Shown: piece by piece, positions 13,582 to 24,620 of the stretch | How the letters are laid out: each line of letters begins with the position of its first letter | How positions within the stretch are numbered: position 1 is the first letter of the stretch | Source: Micropterix aruncella | Taxonomy: Eukaryota; Arthropoda; Insecta; Lepidoptera; Micropterigidae | NCBI GenBank assembly: GCA_944548615.1 | Contig: OX155955.1 | Span: 14,289,039-14,353,038, forward strand | Direction of reading: 5' to 3' | DNA: 64,000 nt | Program-made: the position numbers and the translations under genes | Notes under the pieces: generated by a model | Database searches by the model: none | What the model was told of the DNA's origin: nothing | Seen by the model: only the letters and a program-made list of their open reading frames with translations

Positions 13582-13717
13582 CATATGTTTCTAGTTCTTT
13601 ATTGCAGCCACTGTCTACTGATGAATTTTCAGCTTTTCCAAAACTTAATTAGTACTTTTGGAAAAGCTGACAATTTATTACTAGACAGTGGATGCAATAA
13701 AGTACTAGAAACATATG
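13582..13717. mobile_element. Foldback inverted repeat I
   Basis: The left arm 13582-13644 pairs with the right arm 13656-13717 (outer ends CATATGTTTCTAGT and ACTAGAAACATATG) around an 11-bp centre. The arm sequence recurs singly at 13888-13960 and at 935-1000, so it is an end of a dispersed element that has been inverted on itself. Confidence 0.7.
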
Positions 13718-13889
13718 CTCAGACTGGTTCATAATCGAACTTATGGCGTCAGCATCTCCATATATATCACGCATTGGTCTATGACGCATCGGTCAACTGT
13801 GCCACGCAATATAATTTTCGCAATGGCGCAATATAATGGTATGGAGATGCTGACATAACGCGTTCGATTATGAAGCCGTCTGAACATAT
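13711..13889. mobile_element. Foldback inverted repeat II (MITE-like)
   Basis: The left arm 13711-13764 and right arm 13838-13889 are near reverse complements, sharing CATAATCGAAC and GTCAGCATCTCCAT. It overlaps the end of foldback I. The loop has short CGCA-containing repeats. Non-coding. Confidence 0.65.
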
Positions 13890-15075
13890 TTTTCGAGTTA
13901 TTTATTGCCTCCACTATCTACTAAGGAATGTTCAGCTTTTCCAAAAAACTTTAGAGGTACTATTTAAAATTACACCTTTCCTAGTACGCCAGCGCCAGGT
14001 GTCCCGGAATCTGTCCAGTGGTCTCGAACGTCAAAATGAAAAATGGGTAGAGTTGCCATGTAAAATCGGTATATTTGGACCAAAAATCGGTATACATATG
14101 AAAACAAAAACAAAATTTAATCAAATATTTTTATTAAACATTATTAGACAACAGGAATTGTTAAAAAATATCAGGAATCTTCTTTATAAACATCAGGAAC
14201 TATTAAACATTTTTAAAACTAAAAACAGTTAGTTGGGCATGCTGCATGCCCAACGTGCTGCATTTTTATGATGCATGCCACATGCATCATAAAAATGAAG
14301 TATGTAACACTATTTACATCAGCAAATCACAATGCAAACGAATTAACAATAACATACTAAGTATTAGTACAACGAAGAAGTCGTAACAATTAGCGTCATT
14401 AAATAGACTTTTGTATGTAACTGACCAATGATTGACTCAGTAGAAAACCTATTTTGCTGTTTTGTTTTTATGAGATTAATATGCGAGAATATGCGCTCAA
14501 CATTATTGGATGTTGGGGCAGTGGTAAAATAGTAAAGATGAAAGAAGACAACAATGTGTCTTCGCCAACATTTGAGTGTCATCGCCATACTTTCAGTAAA
14601 CTGATATTATCCCAAATGATTTCTATTTAATCGGGAAATGTTATTATTAAAATTTGTTCACAATTTATCAAAACACGCGATTCTGTATCAATTTGCTGGA
14701 AATCATTGTTTTGATCAATATTGGAAAATAGTCTAATAATAGGAATAATCAAAGCAGTTTTGCCACTAATATTTGTCAGTTCAATTACGTCTAAATCGTT
14801 TATTGGGTTATTTTTCAATCGAAACCGTGCAGTTATATGCTTGCATGTTTCGATAAAAATCGTGGAAAAATTGTTCCATTTCGGTATTTCGGTAGGACAG
14901 GCGCCATATCGGTAGAAATACCGAAAAATTGGTAGCTTCGAGACCACTGCTTGCTGACTATACCCCGTCATTCTACGGCCAATATACTATCTAATCTGAA
15001 AATATCAGTTTTTCCAAAACTCTTGCATCTTTTTGTCGCTGGCTCCCCAACTATTATGGCCGGCTTAAAATTTAC
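13890..15075. repeat. Dispersed repeat interrupted by a hAT relic
   Basis: The two halves (13890-14015 and 14950-15075) align with the uninterrupted copy at 935-1175. Joining them at the hAT boundaries restores the order seen there, so this copy was the target of the insertion. Confidence 0.65.
14016..14949 (-). pseudogene. hAT-family transposase relic
   Basis: The ends read CAGTGGTCTCGAAC (14016) and, inverted, CAGTGGTCTCGAAGC (14949). Two minus-strand frames (14971-14627, then 14588-14364) carry hAT features. The first has IETCKHITARFRLKNNPIND; the second has SNNVERIFSHINLIKTK, the C-terminal dimerisation motif that includes the catalytic-region Glu-Arg. The frames are broken and the N-terminal zinc finger is missing, so it is inactive. 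No 8-bp target duplication is seen (AATCTGTC versus CTTGCTGA), unlike the other hAT elements here. Confidence 0.75.
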
Positions 15076-16439
15076 TTTCGGGTGTTTTTTCTCGTTCGTG
15101 CCGTATCTGTTGTAAACACATGCGAAAAATGAATCTGTGTGTTGCTGCGCGGTTCGCGGTTATGTCGGCGAGCGGCGAGCGGCCGGATGCAATATGTCAG
15201 CGCTATCGGAACTATTCGTCATGCCACTGCGAGGATTCGGTGACCGGATTATATTTCCCGGCGAAAAGGACGACGTGATCCCCCCCTCACTCACGCCTCC
15301 ACCCCTAGCCCCTCACGTCTCGGAATAACTCGGAATCGGTCAATCGCGAAACTGGCAAGGGCTTCCGCTTTATTTATCACGAGTCACTTACTCATGGCGA
15401 CCCGACGACGACAGTTAACATTTTCCTTTCGCGAAAGAAATGTAAAGTGTGTATCCAGACGAATTCGTATCATCAATTCCGGAATTGCCAAGGGCTGCTT
15501 AAGGACCATAGGACACATGTGTCACGTAAATTCAAAAATCATTTTATAAATTATAGCATAGGATAACATTTTAAAATTATATTTTTTCCATGTTATTGAG
15601 ACCTCAGAATCTTAATATTGGCAAAAAAATAAAATATTGTTCAAAAATATACCACTTTTTTTTAATATTGCAAATGACCAACGAACTCTGGTGATTTTAG
15701 ATAATAAAATCAAATATTTATGGCAAATTTTTCAAATTGATTTGTATACGTACATACATAATACTTATGATTTCTCAGTTAAATAATAAAATAATGAAAT
15801 TTTGGACAAAGTTGAAACTTTGCTTCTTTATGGACCATAGTTCAATTATTTATTATGAAATCAGACAGTATTACAGAATAATAACATTTAAAAATAAAGT
15901 AACAAATTTATAACAAATAAAACCGGTTGCGGATTACAATAAAATTACATAAAACACGTTAAACTACTTAATAAAACTAATGTACCTAAAATTTTACTAT
16001 TACTTAAGAGGTTTGTGCTTAGGTGTGTGGGTGTGGAGGGTGAGCGTGTAAGATAGTAATAATAACGTATATACAGTATAAAAATAGTAATAATAATGAA
16101 TAAAAATAGTTAAACGAATGGTTAGTTTCTTGTATCGGTTATGGTCCTTAAAAAGTTAAAGGGCACGGCAGAGATGTAATATTATCCCACTCATTATTTG
16201 AGATATAGCACCTGAATGTGAACATAATATTACTTTTGTATTATAATTGATTTGCCATTTAACTTACTGAATCTAAACAAATTTGGTATTTTTTAACATG
16301 AATTAATGAGTACCTATTTTTTCAAGACAATAATCGCAAATATACATTATTGATTATTTTCCTTTTTCATAAAAAATGAAATAGTAATCCTAGTAGCATC
16401 TCACATCATTAAACAATTTTCGATCCGACTAATAGTATA
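15076..16439. other. Intron with a GC-rich island at about 15090-15340
   Basis: A locally GC-rich, CpG-containing stretch at 15090-15340 includes a 63-codon frame of no known family, in an otherwise AT-rich intron. The rest shows nothing recognisable. Confidence 0.35.
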
Positions 16440-16879
16440 ATTGTTTTAAATTAACGACAGTTGGCCGCTGCCAGCCTGTGCAATTGTATTTTGTTCCATT
16501 GCGCATCTTTGCTACGCAACATAAGCGTTATTAGAAATATTTTTCGGCCAAATTTGCTGGTGCGATCGTGTTTTGTTTATACACGTCTATTCTACACTAT
16601 ATCGTCGACAGAATGTTTGACAGTCCACTTTGCTAGTACGAATAGTACAAGATCGGGTTTTTTAACATTCGAACATCTTTGCTACGAGATAGCGTTATTA
16701 GAACTTAGATCAGTCGATTTTGCCGATGCGGTCGTCTTTTGTATAACGTAGCTTAGTTCCGTTCTGATTATTGTACGATCAACAATACGTTTTCGAAAAA
16801 ATAATCACCCCGAGATTTCAAGGGAGGCCCCCGAGATTTCGAAGGCCTAAGGGCCTCTACATGGGTTAATCCGACACTG
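16440..16879. mobile_element. Degenerate hAT-like element, relative of 51561-51954
   Basis: Positions 16453-16495 are the reverse complement of 51780-51822. The right end (CCTAAGGGCCTCTACATGGG, then CCGACACTG at 16879) mirrors the left end of the 51.5-kb element. The left end is missing or too diverged to define. A 96-codon frame inside is not recognised. Confidence 0.6.
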
Positions 16880-16985
16880 GCTAGAATAATTATACCGAAA
16901 TTATATAATCGGGAACTATATTTCGGAATAAACTAATACCAAAAGTCTCTCTACTTAACTTAAAAAGTAAAATTATAAAACGACA

Positions 16986-17450
16986 CTTAAAAAACAACTG
17001 GCCGACTACCTGGAAACCAATGCACTGCTATTGACAGGACAGTACAGATTTAGCCATTTTTTGCCAATGTTTTTGTCACTTTTAATAGAGCGTCCTGACG
17101 CTCTATTAAAAGTGACAAAATGTATTTCTGAAAATGTTGACGGTAACCGAAAGAGCCTCGCAGTGTTCCTTGATTTGACCAAAGCTTTTGACCCAGTACA
17201 ACGCTCAATACTAATAAACAAACTACGACAGATTAGTGTACGAGACAAAGAACTGGAATGGTTTCGAAGTAATACTACAGGACAACGAGTGAAACTGAAT
17301 GACAGAACTTATCTAACGACCCTAACACAGGTTAATTCCTAGTGAAGTGGTATATCATTATATGACATAGAGATGAATCTCCTTTCTGAGCAATGTTTAG
17401 AAGGAGGTTTTTGTATCTTGTATTTCAATTATGGATAAATAAATAAATAA
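16986..17450 (+). pseudogene. Non-LTR RT fragment with internal palindrome and TAAA tail
   Basis: The translation reads LKKQLADYLETN, LLTGQYRF, then ALLKVTKCISENVDGNRKSL and AVFLDLTKAFDPV. These are the RT0-to-motif-A region of CR1/Jockey-type non-LTR elements, with the catalytic Asp in FLDLTKAFD. Normal sequence between QYRF and ALLKVT is replaced by an inverted copy of the adjacent coding DNA (palindrome 17071-17120). After 17342 the frame is lost, and a TAAA-repeat tail lies at about 17431-17450, so the rest of the RT has been deleted. Confidence 0.75.
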
Positions 17451-18526
17451 AAGTCATGCTGGTACGCAAAGACAGGTATTTAATTGATCTAAATCAGTTT
17501 TTAAACATGGCGTAGTTAGGCAACAATGACAGTTAAAAGTTGGCGAGTCGATAAAGAAATTGAAACTCATGCTCATAGTTTTTTTAGCGATCGAGACGCG
17601 CTTCATCATCATCCTCATCATTAATAGAGTTTTATAATGCTGAATGGAGCATTTGTGAGAGCGATTTAATAGCGAATGTTTGTAATATGCCTGCTGCTCA
17701 AATCGTATATTCCTACGCATACCAGCGCGTCTAGTGAAATTTAATTCAAACAGATTAAAACGAGTAATCCACATAGATGCATACGGAATATTAAATTCTC
17801 GTTACGGTAAACCTAACTGCTTTATAATAAGAGATAGAGGTGGATTTCTACTGTAACAATATTTTAGATAGATACATATTTGAGATAAAATCTATCCCAA
17901 GATTATTCCTACGGCGAAATAAACGTATATTCTACTAATCAAACTTCAAAAAATATATATATATTTTAGATTTTGTTTTTCGCTAAATCCTGCTTTGATG
18001 TCCGAAATTTCCATGCAGAGAGGAGGTTATTAAAAGGAAAATATTACCTTCCCACTGAAACATAAATTTATTAATGGAAGCCATAAACCATGACGGGGGT
18101 CGCCCTAGTTATAATTAAGATAGCTACTTACCATTAACCTTCATTCTATCGCATTAATTGCCATTGCACTGTTATTTACGTCAGTGTTTATGTAATATGT
18201 ACATACTTTTAGGATATATTTCTCTATTGAGATCAAGGTGTTTGCTATATAAATTAGAGGATTTCTATAAAAACTAAATACATTGGATGAATTGAATAAG
18301 AGTATTTTTGGCCAGAATTTAGGCAGTCGCTCTGATTTATTTTTTTATAATGCCCAGTCATTTTAGATATAAACACTTCCATTGAAATATTTACATGTTG
18401 TATGTGTGCCAGGTAGGAATCTCTGTGGTGGTAGGCGTATGTATGTGTGTGTATATTGGTATGTGTACAAGAAGCGATGCAATTAAAATGTAACGTAATT
18501 AATAACGAAGGTTATATTATTTTCAG
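17451..18526. other. Intron, nothing recognised
   Basis: A 106-codon minus frame (17454-17774) has no recognisable family. Short GT-rich simple sequence occurs at about 18430-18465. The intron ends TTTTCAG at 18526. Confidence 0.4.
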
Positions 18527-18682
18527 GCTATCTTAGCATTCATTTTGGTCAACTTCTCGACGCCCAGCTACGAAGGTTATGTTTTTCCACCGGCTGCATC
18601 AGCGCTAGGTTGGCTGATAGGGATCTCAACGATAATCTTCTTACCTATTAATTTCCTATGGGTGTACTTCAAGCAAGGATTG
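18527..18682 (+). CDS. SLC6-family transporter exon (TM11-TM12)
   Basis: A 52-codon exon with acceptor TTTTCAG (18520-18526) and donor GTGAGC at 18683, phase 0. It completes TM11 (AILAFILVNF), then has YEGYVFPPAASALGWLIGIS and IIFLPINFLWVYFKQGL. The Y-x-(F/Y)-P...LGW pattern and the hydrophobic stretch after it are the extracellular loop and TM12 of SLC6 transporters (usual form YxYPxWAxxLGW). Here the usual W-A pair is A-A. It is in frame with both neighbouring exons. Confidence 0.92.
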
Positions 18683-21327
18683 GTGAGCCAACTTCAATAT
18701 TCACATATTTTTAAGATTCACATATTATTCATAGAGTTCAAGTACTTCCTAAATAGATAATTACCTCACACCTGCAATATTAGCTCGAGGACAACTCCCA
18801 GAGAGAATCCTTGAAGATGACGACGTCTTAGTACTAGCCGATGGAAATTTACGAGTAAGGGTCACAACAACATTTCCATAAGAATTCTCAATGTTGACTT
18901 GTAAACGTCTTCAAAAGACTCAGACACTGGGGTCCTGTCAGAGTTAGAACTTTGATGCTTTTGTTGTTCATAAATATTTCATTATACGAGAGCTACACTG
19001 AAAGGTTTCGGAATGAATATTTAAAAAAACACTAAATGGCCAAAAATCATTGTAACGTTTCTCAAAATAATATCCGTTAGTTAATACACTTTTCAGTATG
19101 AACAAAAGTGACGTTTGTTCCACTCCTCCGTGGGGACCTCGGAAACATGTCTTTGATATTCTTCATAGCCATTAGCAGTCTTAAATACGGAGGTCGGCTG
19201 TCGGTGGCTCGAAAAATAGTCGAACGAACCTGTTCTTCGAGGTCCGATAATCGAAGCCGATCGAAAAGCCGCCATAATGCACATTATTATACAAATTAAA
19301 CAGCTTTGTATGTTAGTCTTCTCCATACGCCACGTCACCGAAGATCCTGCGGTATATTTGCTTTCAAAGACATTTTAGTGCATTTCAATCCACCTCGGTG
19401 AGAGTCCATGCTTTGAAGTTTAAGTAAATACTGGTCTTAATGAAATAACCATCCTCAACAGAGGAACGGAAACTACCTTCATGGGCTCCAAAAGACAAGA
19501 GGTATTGGACATCACGATTTGCACGACCTTCGGTACGGTAGCGGCCGACCTGGTCGAATACTGGAGGGTCTCAGATGAACCCTCAGATCGGACCATAGTC
19601 AGACCCGTTTAACGCTACGGCACTCCTTGGAACGTCAGTGGGCTCGCAACCCTAGAAATGCCAACTAGAAAGGATTCAATACGGACCTGGCTATCATGCT
19701 CACCATGGTTCCGAATCGATTCCACACCAAAGAACAACTAGAAACGGCAGTTACAATCACGTTTTAAATGGCGATATAGGCGCCTACGAGCAGAATTGCC
19801 CTTTGAAACAAAAAAACCTTTCTAAAAAGGTCCCATGATGTAACTCAGAGCTGACCAAACTCAGACTAGGCATGAGAAGGTGTTTCAACAGGGCAAGGAA
19901 ACACAACACTAACTTATAACCCTTTTAAGAGGAATACAAAAACGCCCGAAACGAATACAGCAAGGTTATTGTTAAAGCCAAACGAAAAAGCTAGAGGGAC
20001 TTTTGTGAGAGCGTGGAAACGGCCTCCGAAGCTTCCAGGCTCAACAAGATCCTCAGTTCTAACAACCGCCCCCAGCTGGGATGCTTTAAACGACCAGAGG
20101 GGTCACACAAGCGACACCAAGGAAACCTTGAAACTTTTAATGTAAACACACTTTCCGGGCTTCCAGAAATCCTTACACCCAATTGAGGCAGGGAAGAACT
20201 CCAAGAGGCTCTACAAACCCAGGGAGTGGGCTTTTGCAGCAGATAGTTTATCCCAAAGCAGTTGAATGGCCCGTGAACACTTTCGACACATTCGACATTG
20301 CTAAATCACTGGACCGGATGGAATATGTTTAGTCCTACTACAAAAAGGGCTAAGCCAGCTGATGGGCCCTCTAACAAAGGTACTCAGAGCGAGCATAGAC
20401 CTCAGACACGTCTCTCATGCCTGGAGCAGTGCAAGAATCACTTTCATTCTAAAGGCAGCAGGCAAAAATACGCCTTTAGACAAGCTCATAATTCACTCCG
20501 CCAGACTTACATCATACAGACTGAAGTGTTTAGGCGAGTGGAAGCAAGGATGGGCCAATCACCCTGTGCTAAACCTCCTCCACAAAAGCCCATTCACCCT
20601 GACCCAGGATGGACTACTAAAAATTTTTTGGTAGAGAAGTCCTATAAAATCATGGAAAGAGAGCCAAGGATGTCGCTAGCAAAAGCCATGATAAAGAAAC
20701 CACTTCCTAAGAAAACCAAGGCCCTACTTGACATGAGCAAGATAAACCTTCAAACCACTATCGGTCTCCTCACTGAACACAAGACCCTTAGAGCACATCT
20801 ATTCAGCCTTGGCTTGACCGATAGCAATGACTGCCGAATTTGTGGCGAAGAACGTGAAGACAGCATACACATCGTTGGTCGCTGCCCATACTCCGTTTAC
20901 TACTTTTACTATTACTGGTCTTATGAGTAAGAGTTGTATGGAATTTCATTTAGGGCTGTACGGCTTGGTATGGTGATCTCATTTCGGACTGGATTCCGAA
21001 GTGCAATATTTGAGGACTGTAAACATCCTTTTACCCCTTCATTAGTGTTATTGTCGTTTGTAATAAATGAGCAGTGGTATGCGTATTCTTAGCAGATTCA
21101 AAGGTACAGGTACCAATAACAAATAACAAAGACTAATAAAAACATACCGAAAAATACAAGGATTGCAGATATTTTAATTTTTTCACCGATCACGCCTGTT
21201 TGCTTTGATTTCTAAAAGTGGAAATTCAAACGGATGTATCGCCAGATGGGCAAGATTTTATATGTTGAACACGGAACACTTTTCTTACATTTATGCTGAA
21301 TATTTATGCAAATTTATTTATTTTCAG
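18683..21327 (+). other. 2.6-kb intron of SLC6-family gene
   Basis: Starts GTGAGC and ends TTATTTTCAG. It carries an R1-type non-LTR relic in the + orientation at 19436-20930. The stretch 18770-19430 shows nothing recognisable. Confidence 0.85.
19436..20930 (+). pseudogene. R1/Jockey-superfamily non-LTR retrotransposon relic
   Basis: Pieces in changing frames follow retroelement order. At about 19440-19600 there is an endonuclease-end-like stretch (VLDITICTTFG, then DLVEYWRVSDEPS). At 20305-20480 comes an RT N-terminal part (GPDGI, VLLQKGLSQLMGPLTKVLRA, VSHAWSSARITFI). At 20690-20895 there is a C-terminal region (LTEHKTLRAHLFSLGLTD, then C-RICGEERED-HIVGRCP), a CCHC-like finger after the RNase H region. 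Many frameshifts and large deletions make it non-functional. The endonuclease and finger style favours the R1 clade. The 210-codon frame at 20298-20930 is just one unbroken portion. Confidence 0.75.
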
Positions 21328-21438
21328 AGAGGAGCAGAACTGTTCCGACCAACAGAAGACTGGAAACCGGCAGTCTCCTTGCCTATCTCCAGGAAATCTT
21401 CCAATCTCAAGTCCTACGAAAATGACGGTTTTATATGA
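21328..21438 (+). CDS. SLC6-family transporter terminal exon (C-terminal tail)
   Basis: The last exon has acceptor TTATTTTCAG (ending 21327) and 36 codons plus TGA. It reads RGAELFRPTEDWKPAVSLPI and ends in a short polar tail (SNLKSYENDGFI). A tail beginning L-x-x-P-T-x-x-W-x-P after TM12 is common in this family. In-frame continuation from the TM12 exon and the termination point support the call. A PDZ-type terminus is not obvious. Confidence 0.88.
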   Translation, partial: RGAELFRPTEDWKPAVSLPISRKSSNLKSYENDGFI

Positions 21439-21527
21439 ACGTTGCAAAGCTTAAAATGATTGTTTTATATTATTACTTGCGTTTGTGATCTTACGAGAAT
21501 TATATATAAACTACAATGTTTAAGGTT

Positions 21528-21533
21528 AATAAA
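21528..21533 (+). promoter_or_regulatory. Polyadenylation signal AATAAA
   Basis: Canonical hexamer 90 bp after the transporter stop codon, before the first dispersed repeat at 21584. The implied 3' UTR is short. Confidence 0.65.
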
Positions 21534-21583
21534 TGTGTCTCGAAATGGTGATTTTACTTTCCCGGACCACGAACCGACCAACT

Positions 21584-22290
21584 TGGGCTGTCATCTACAA
21601 CGGGCGAACCCGTCAAGTCAGGAAGTTTTAACGGTAGTGATCGTTCTATCTCCCATGAGGTGAGCGTAGATGACAAAGAGACAATACAAATCTACCGTCT
21701 AGCTAAGCCAACATGTCCGACAGGGACCAACGCCTTACGGTGAGGCACCGGGAAAGGTACCCAGCGGTCAGCCTCGCCACTTGTCTACCAGTTTTGGAAA
21801 GATATCTCCGCCTGGAATCAACCATCAGCATACCTCCAACCTCCCGACTGGTTACGGGTCCGAAGTCATTGCGCGATCTCTTTCTGTAGTATATTCAGAG
21901 GTAATTCAGTTTGAATCTATCGCGGACCAATGACATCTTTCTCCGGCTCTGAATTCCGGATTAGGTAGCCAATTGGTCATTTCAAGAGTGGTTGACGACA
22001 GGTCAACATCCACCCCCGCTGCTTAGAAAACATTATATTTCCATAGTTTCCCGACTCCTTTAGTAATTAGTCAGAGTGCACATACCGATTGGCTATCGCC
22101 TGCACCTTCCTCCAGAGGAAACCGATCCACCAACCACGAGGCCTAAGACGCGAGACTCCTTCCCGGGGTAGTCCTCCACACAAGAAGTCTACTGAATATG
22201 AGCTGAATCGTGAGTTGGACCGACCTGGAAACAAAGTGGATCTTATGGCCCAAGCTGTACAAAATCGTTCGCTACCACCAACCGACTACG
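21584..22290 (+). repeat. Dispersed repeat family B, copy 1
   Basis: A 0.7-kb match to 37421-38050. Landmarks in common order are CTACAACGGGCGAACCCGTC, AGGAAGTTTT, ATACAAATCTACCGTC, CTCCCGACTGGTTACGGG and AATTAGTCAGAGTGCACA. Shorter relatives are at 48165-48300, and inverted at about 26125-26225 and 31300-31390. Non-coding; class unknown. Confidence 0.7.
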
Positions 22291-22810
22291 AGGGAAAGTA
22301 TTGTGAACGCACTAAAATATTTTTCGTATGAATACGGAAATATCCATTTCCGTATTTCGAATGAATACGGTAATATCCATATAGATAAATACGGAAATAT
22401 CCATTTTAAGCACCCCTGATACTATTGAGACCATTTCCAGATTAAAGTATGTATATGTGTCTGATGTTTGTCTGGTTGTGTGTCTGTCTGTGTGTATGTC
22501 TGTGTGTGTGTCTGTGGGTCTATCTGTGTGTCCGTCTGTGTTTATTCCTCCACGATACCGCCCAAACGCTTAATCCGATTGAGCTGAAATTTGGTGTGCA
22601 GGCATGGTTCGGTCATCGCAAGAGTTAAAAAGTTTTGTATTGTAGTTGAAATCGGTTTTTCAAAGGGCACGCTAGCCATATTTCAATCTTGAAATATTGT
22701 AGTTAGACTTGAAATTCGGTACGCAGATGCCTTGTTGAACCGAAATGAAAATGGACGTTGTGAAATTTTGGTTGAAATATCTCGTATACGAGTGACGCAT
22801 TTAAAAAAAA
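22291..22810 (+). repeat. Dispersed repeat family A, copy 1
   Basis: Begins GGGAAAGTATTGTGAACGC. A GT-rich tract follows, then CCAAACGCTTAATCCGATTG and GAGCTGAAATTTGG. Relatives lie at 35062-35760 (+36346-36435), 40613-40925, 43372-43690 and, inverted, 43708-43868. ACGGAAATATCCATTT recurs internally at 22337-22406. Non-coding. Confidence 0.7.
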
Positions 22811-23026
22811 TACCCTGTAAGAAAATACTAATCTAAGAAAATACTGCATAATTTTTGGAAAAATACCATTTCAATACCACGGAACTACTACAAAAACATG
22901 CAACGCTCGAATGGTAGGCACCTTTGAATGGTAGGTATTTTTTCGTAGGTATTGCGCAATTCCCTTTTCGTTTCAGACAAAAAAAAATCTTTCGATATTC
23001 TTCTTTCGTGGGTCGTATGCCGCCTT

Positions 23027-23050
23027 TTCTTCTTCTTCTTCTTCTTCTTC
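23027..23050. repeat. (CTT)n microsatellite
   Basis: About eight CTT triplets. It is followed by a sequence with CGCCCACCGTTGGGCAT, a small palindromic phrase common in repeats. Confidence 0.85.
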
Positions 23051-23310
23051 ATCAGCGCGCATTCGCCCACCGTTGGGCATACGCCTCTCCAATCACTCTC
23101 CATCCGGATCGGTTGTCCGTTTCCCTTATCCAGACAGGTCCAGCTGTCTCCTTGATGTCATAAGGTTGTACTTTTCATCATGATTGGAGGTATTTAGCCC
23201 AATACCCACCACCTCAGCTACACGTCTTGGCGAGCTCCACAATTCCAGGAAAATATTTCCATTTCCTAGGCTTGTGGCACCCTGGTCGGGTTACTTAACC
23301 GCCGAATTGC

Positions 23311-23815
23311 CGCCTTATCTAGAGTCCTTAAACTTCGAAAAAGATAGGCAAAGTAGGTACCCAGGATGTGTAAAGTATCGGACTAGAATTGTCTTCTTCT
23401 TCCGTGGGCTCCTATCCCGCCTTATCTAGATTACTTTAATAGATACCCAAGTACTCAGGATGTATAAAGTTTCGGACGTAAATATTTTTCTTCTTCCGAT
23501 ATTCTTATTCTTCCGTAGGTTTCTATCCCGCCTAATCTAAAGTGCTTTAACTTTGAAGAAGATAGACCAAGTACTCAGGATGCATAAAATTTCGGAATAG
23601 AATATTTTTCTTCTCCAGTGGGTTCCTACCCCGCCTTATCTATAGTGCTTTAATAGCTACTAAGTACTCAGAATATATATAATTTCAGAAGAAAATATTC
23701 GTCATTTCCGAAATTAACTTCTGCCGTGGGCTCCTATCCCGCTTTATCTAGAGTGCTTAAATAGTTACCCAAGTACTCAGGATATATAAAGTTTCGGACG
23801 AAAACACAATCGTTA
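23311..23815. repeat. Five-unit tandem array, about 108-bp period
   Basis: Units start at 23311, 23419, 23529, 23632 and 23740 with CGCCTTATCTAGAGTGCTTT or close variants, then (C)CAAGTACTCAGGATGTATAA and TTTCGGA. Divergence between units is substantial, so the array is old. It lies between a family A copy and a family C fragment, suggesting it is the variable core of a larger repeat. Confidence 0.85.
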
Positions 23816-23820
23816 TCAGT

Positions 23821-23837
23821 GGGGGGGGGGGGGGGGG
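23821..23837. repeat. Poly(G) tract of 17
   Basis: A pure G run at the right edge of the 108-bp tandem array. It may form a G-quadruplex and is prone to sequencing length error. Confidence 0.9.
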
Positions 23838-23855
23838 AGGATATTTAGAAAAAAC

Positions 23856-23912
23856 AGTCCTTGGCTACTTGCCGGGAAAGTCTTTGGTTGACACAATTGA
23901 TTTTTTAAAATC
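23856..23912 (+). repeat. Dispersed repeat family C fragment
   Basis: Matches 37096-37150 and 41130-41178: AGTCCTTGGCTACTTGCCGG then GAAAGTCTT. Only the 3' part of the family is present. Confidence 0.65.
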
Positions 23913-23939
23913 TCTGGAGATTCTAGCTAACAGTCTATT

Positions 23940-24620
23940 TTACAAAATTTCGTCACCTATGTAATAACTGGGCATTCCGCTGCATGACGCCTGCACACCC
24001 GCGGCGTGCCAAGTTAATTTACAACAAGAGCGGAAGTGGCGTCCTCGGGCAAAATGGCCGCCGGAAGTCCGGCGAGGCCCGCTTCCAGAATTAAGCAGGA
24101 GGTGACCAATTCATTCCGCGCGTCCGTCCGACCCGCCCGACCAAATTGATTCGCTTGTTTCGCACCCGCAGGAGTCAGGATTGGCCGTTAGAGAGCTCGC
24201 TGCGGCTTTTGTAAGCATAGTGAATAATCGTGAGAAAAATCGAATTCTAGATTTTAGCCGCTTTTTCCCCCACTTTTTTTACACGTGCGAAATATCGCAA
24301 ATGGCTTTTGATATTTTTCATCCCATCTAATCGTAAAGGACGCTTGGTTTGCCTTTAAGTGCGCCCAAAAGTGGTGTTTTCTATAAGAAAATTTATAAGT
24401 GCGCCGCAATTATCTTTGCGGCTCACTTTTTGAATTTGGAACATGTTAGTCTTCAGCGCCGAAGAAATCGAACGCAAATATTATTTAAATAAAGACTGGC
24501 TGGTACGACGGCCTCTAGTCACGCCGCCGGCTGAATAAAAAAAAAACAAATGAAATTAAAAACGCGCGAACATCAATTGTTTTTGTCGTTGTTATTTTCT
24601 CATAGAGGGTGATGAAAAGT
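23940..24620. other. GC-rich intergenic segment, function unknown
   Basis: A stretch at about 23980-24220 is GC- and CpG-rich with no long frame. Together with AAATTGATTCGC and GCCGTTAGAGAGC-type short words it resembles a conserved non-coding element more than a repeat. This is only an impression from composition. Confidence 0.3.

Noticed and set aside
15137..15328. 63-codon frame in the GC-rich island as a host exon
   Set aside because: No flanking splice sites of quality or recognisable domain; the frame is likely a by-product of GC content.
17454..17774. 106-codon minus frame
   Set aside because: No family resemblance; rich in Met/His from a CAT/TCA repeat-like patch.
22888..23103. Lys-rich minus frame
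   Set aside because: Produced by the (CTT)n microsatellite.
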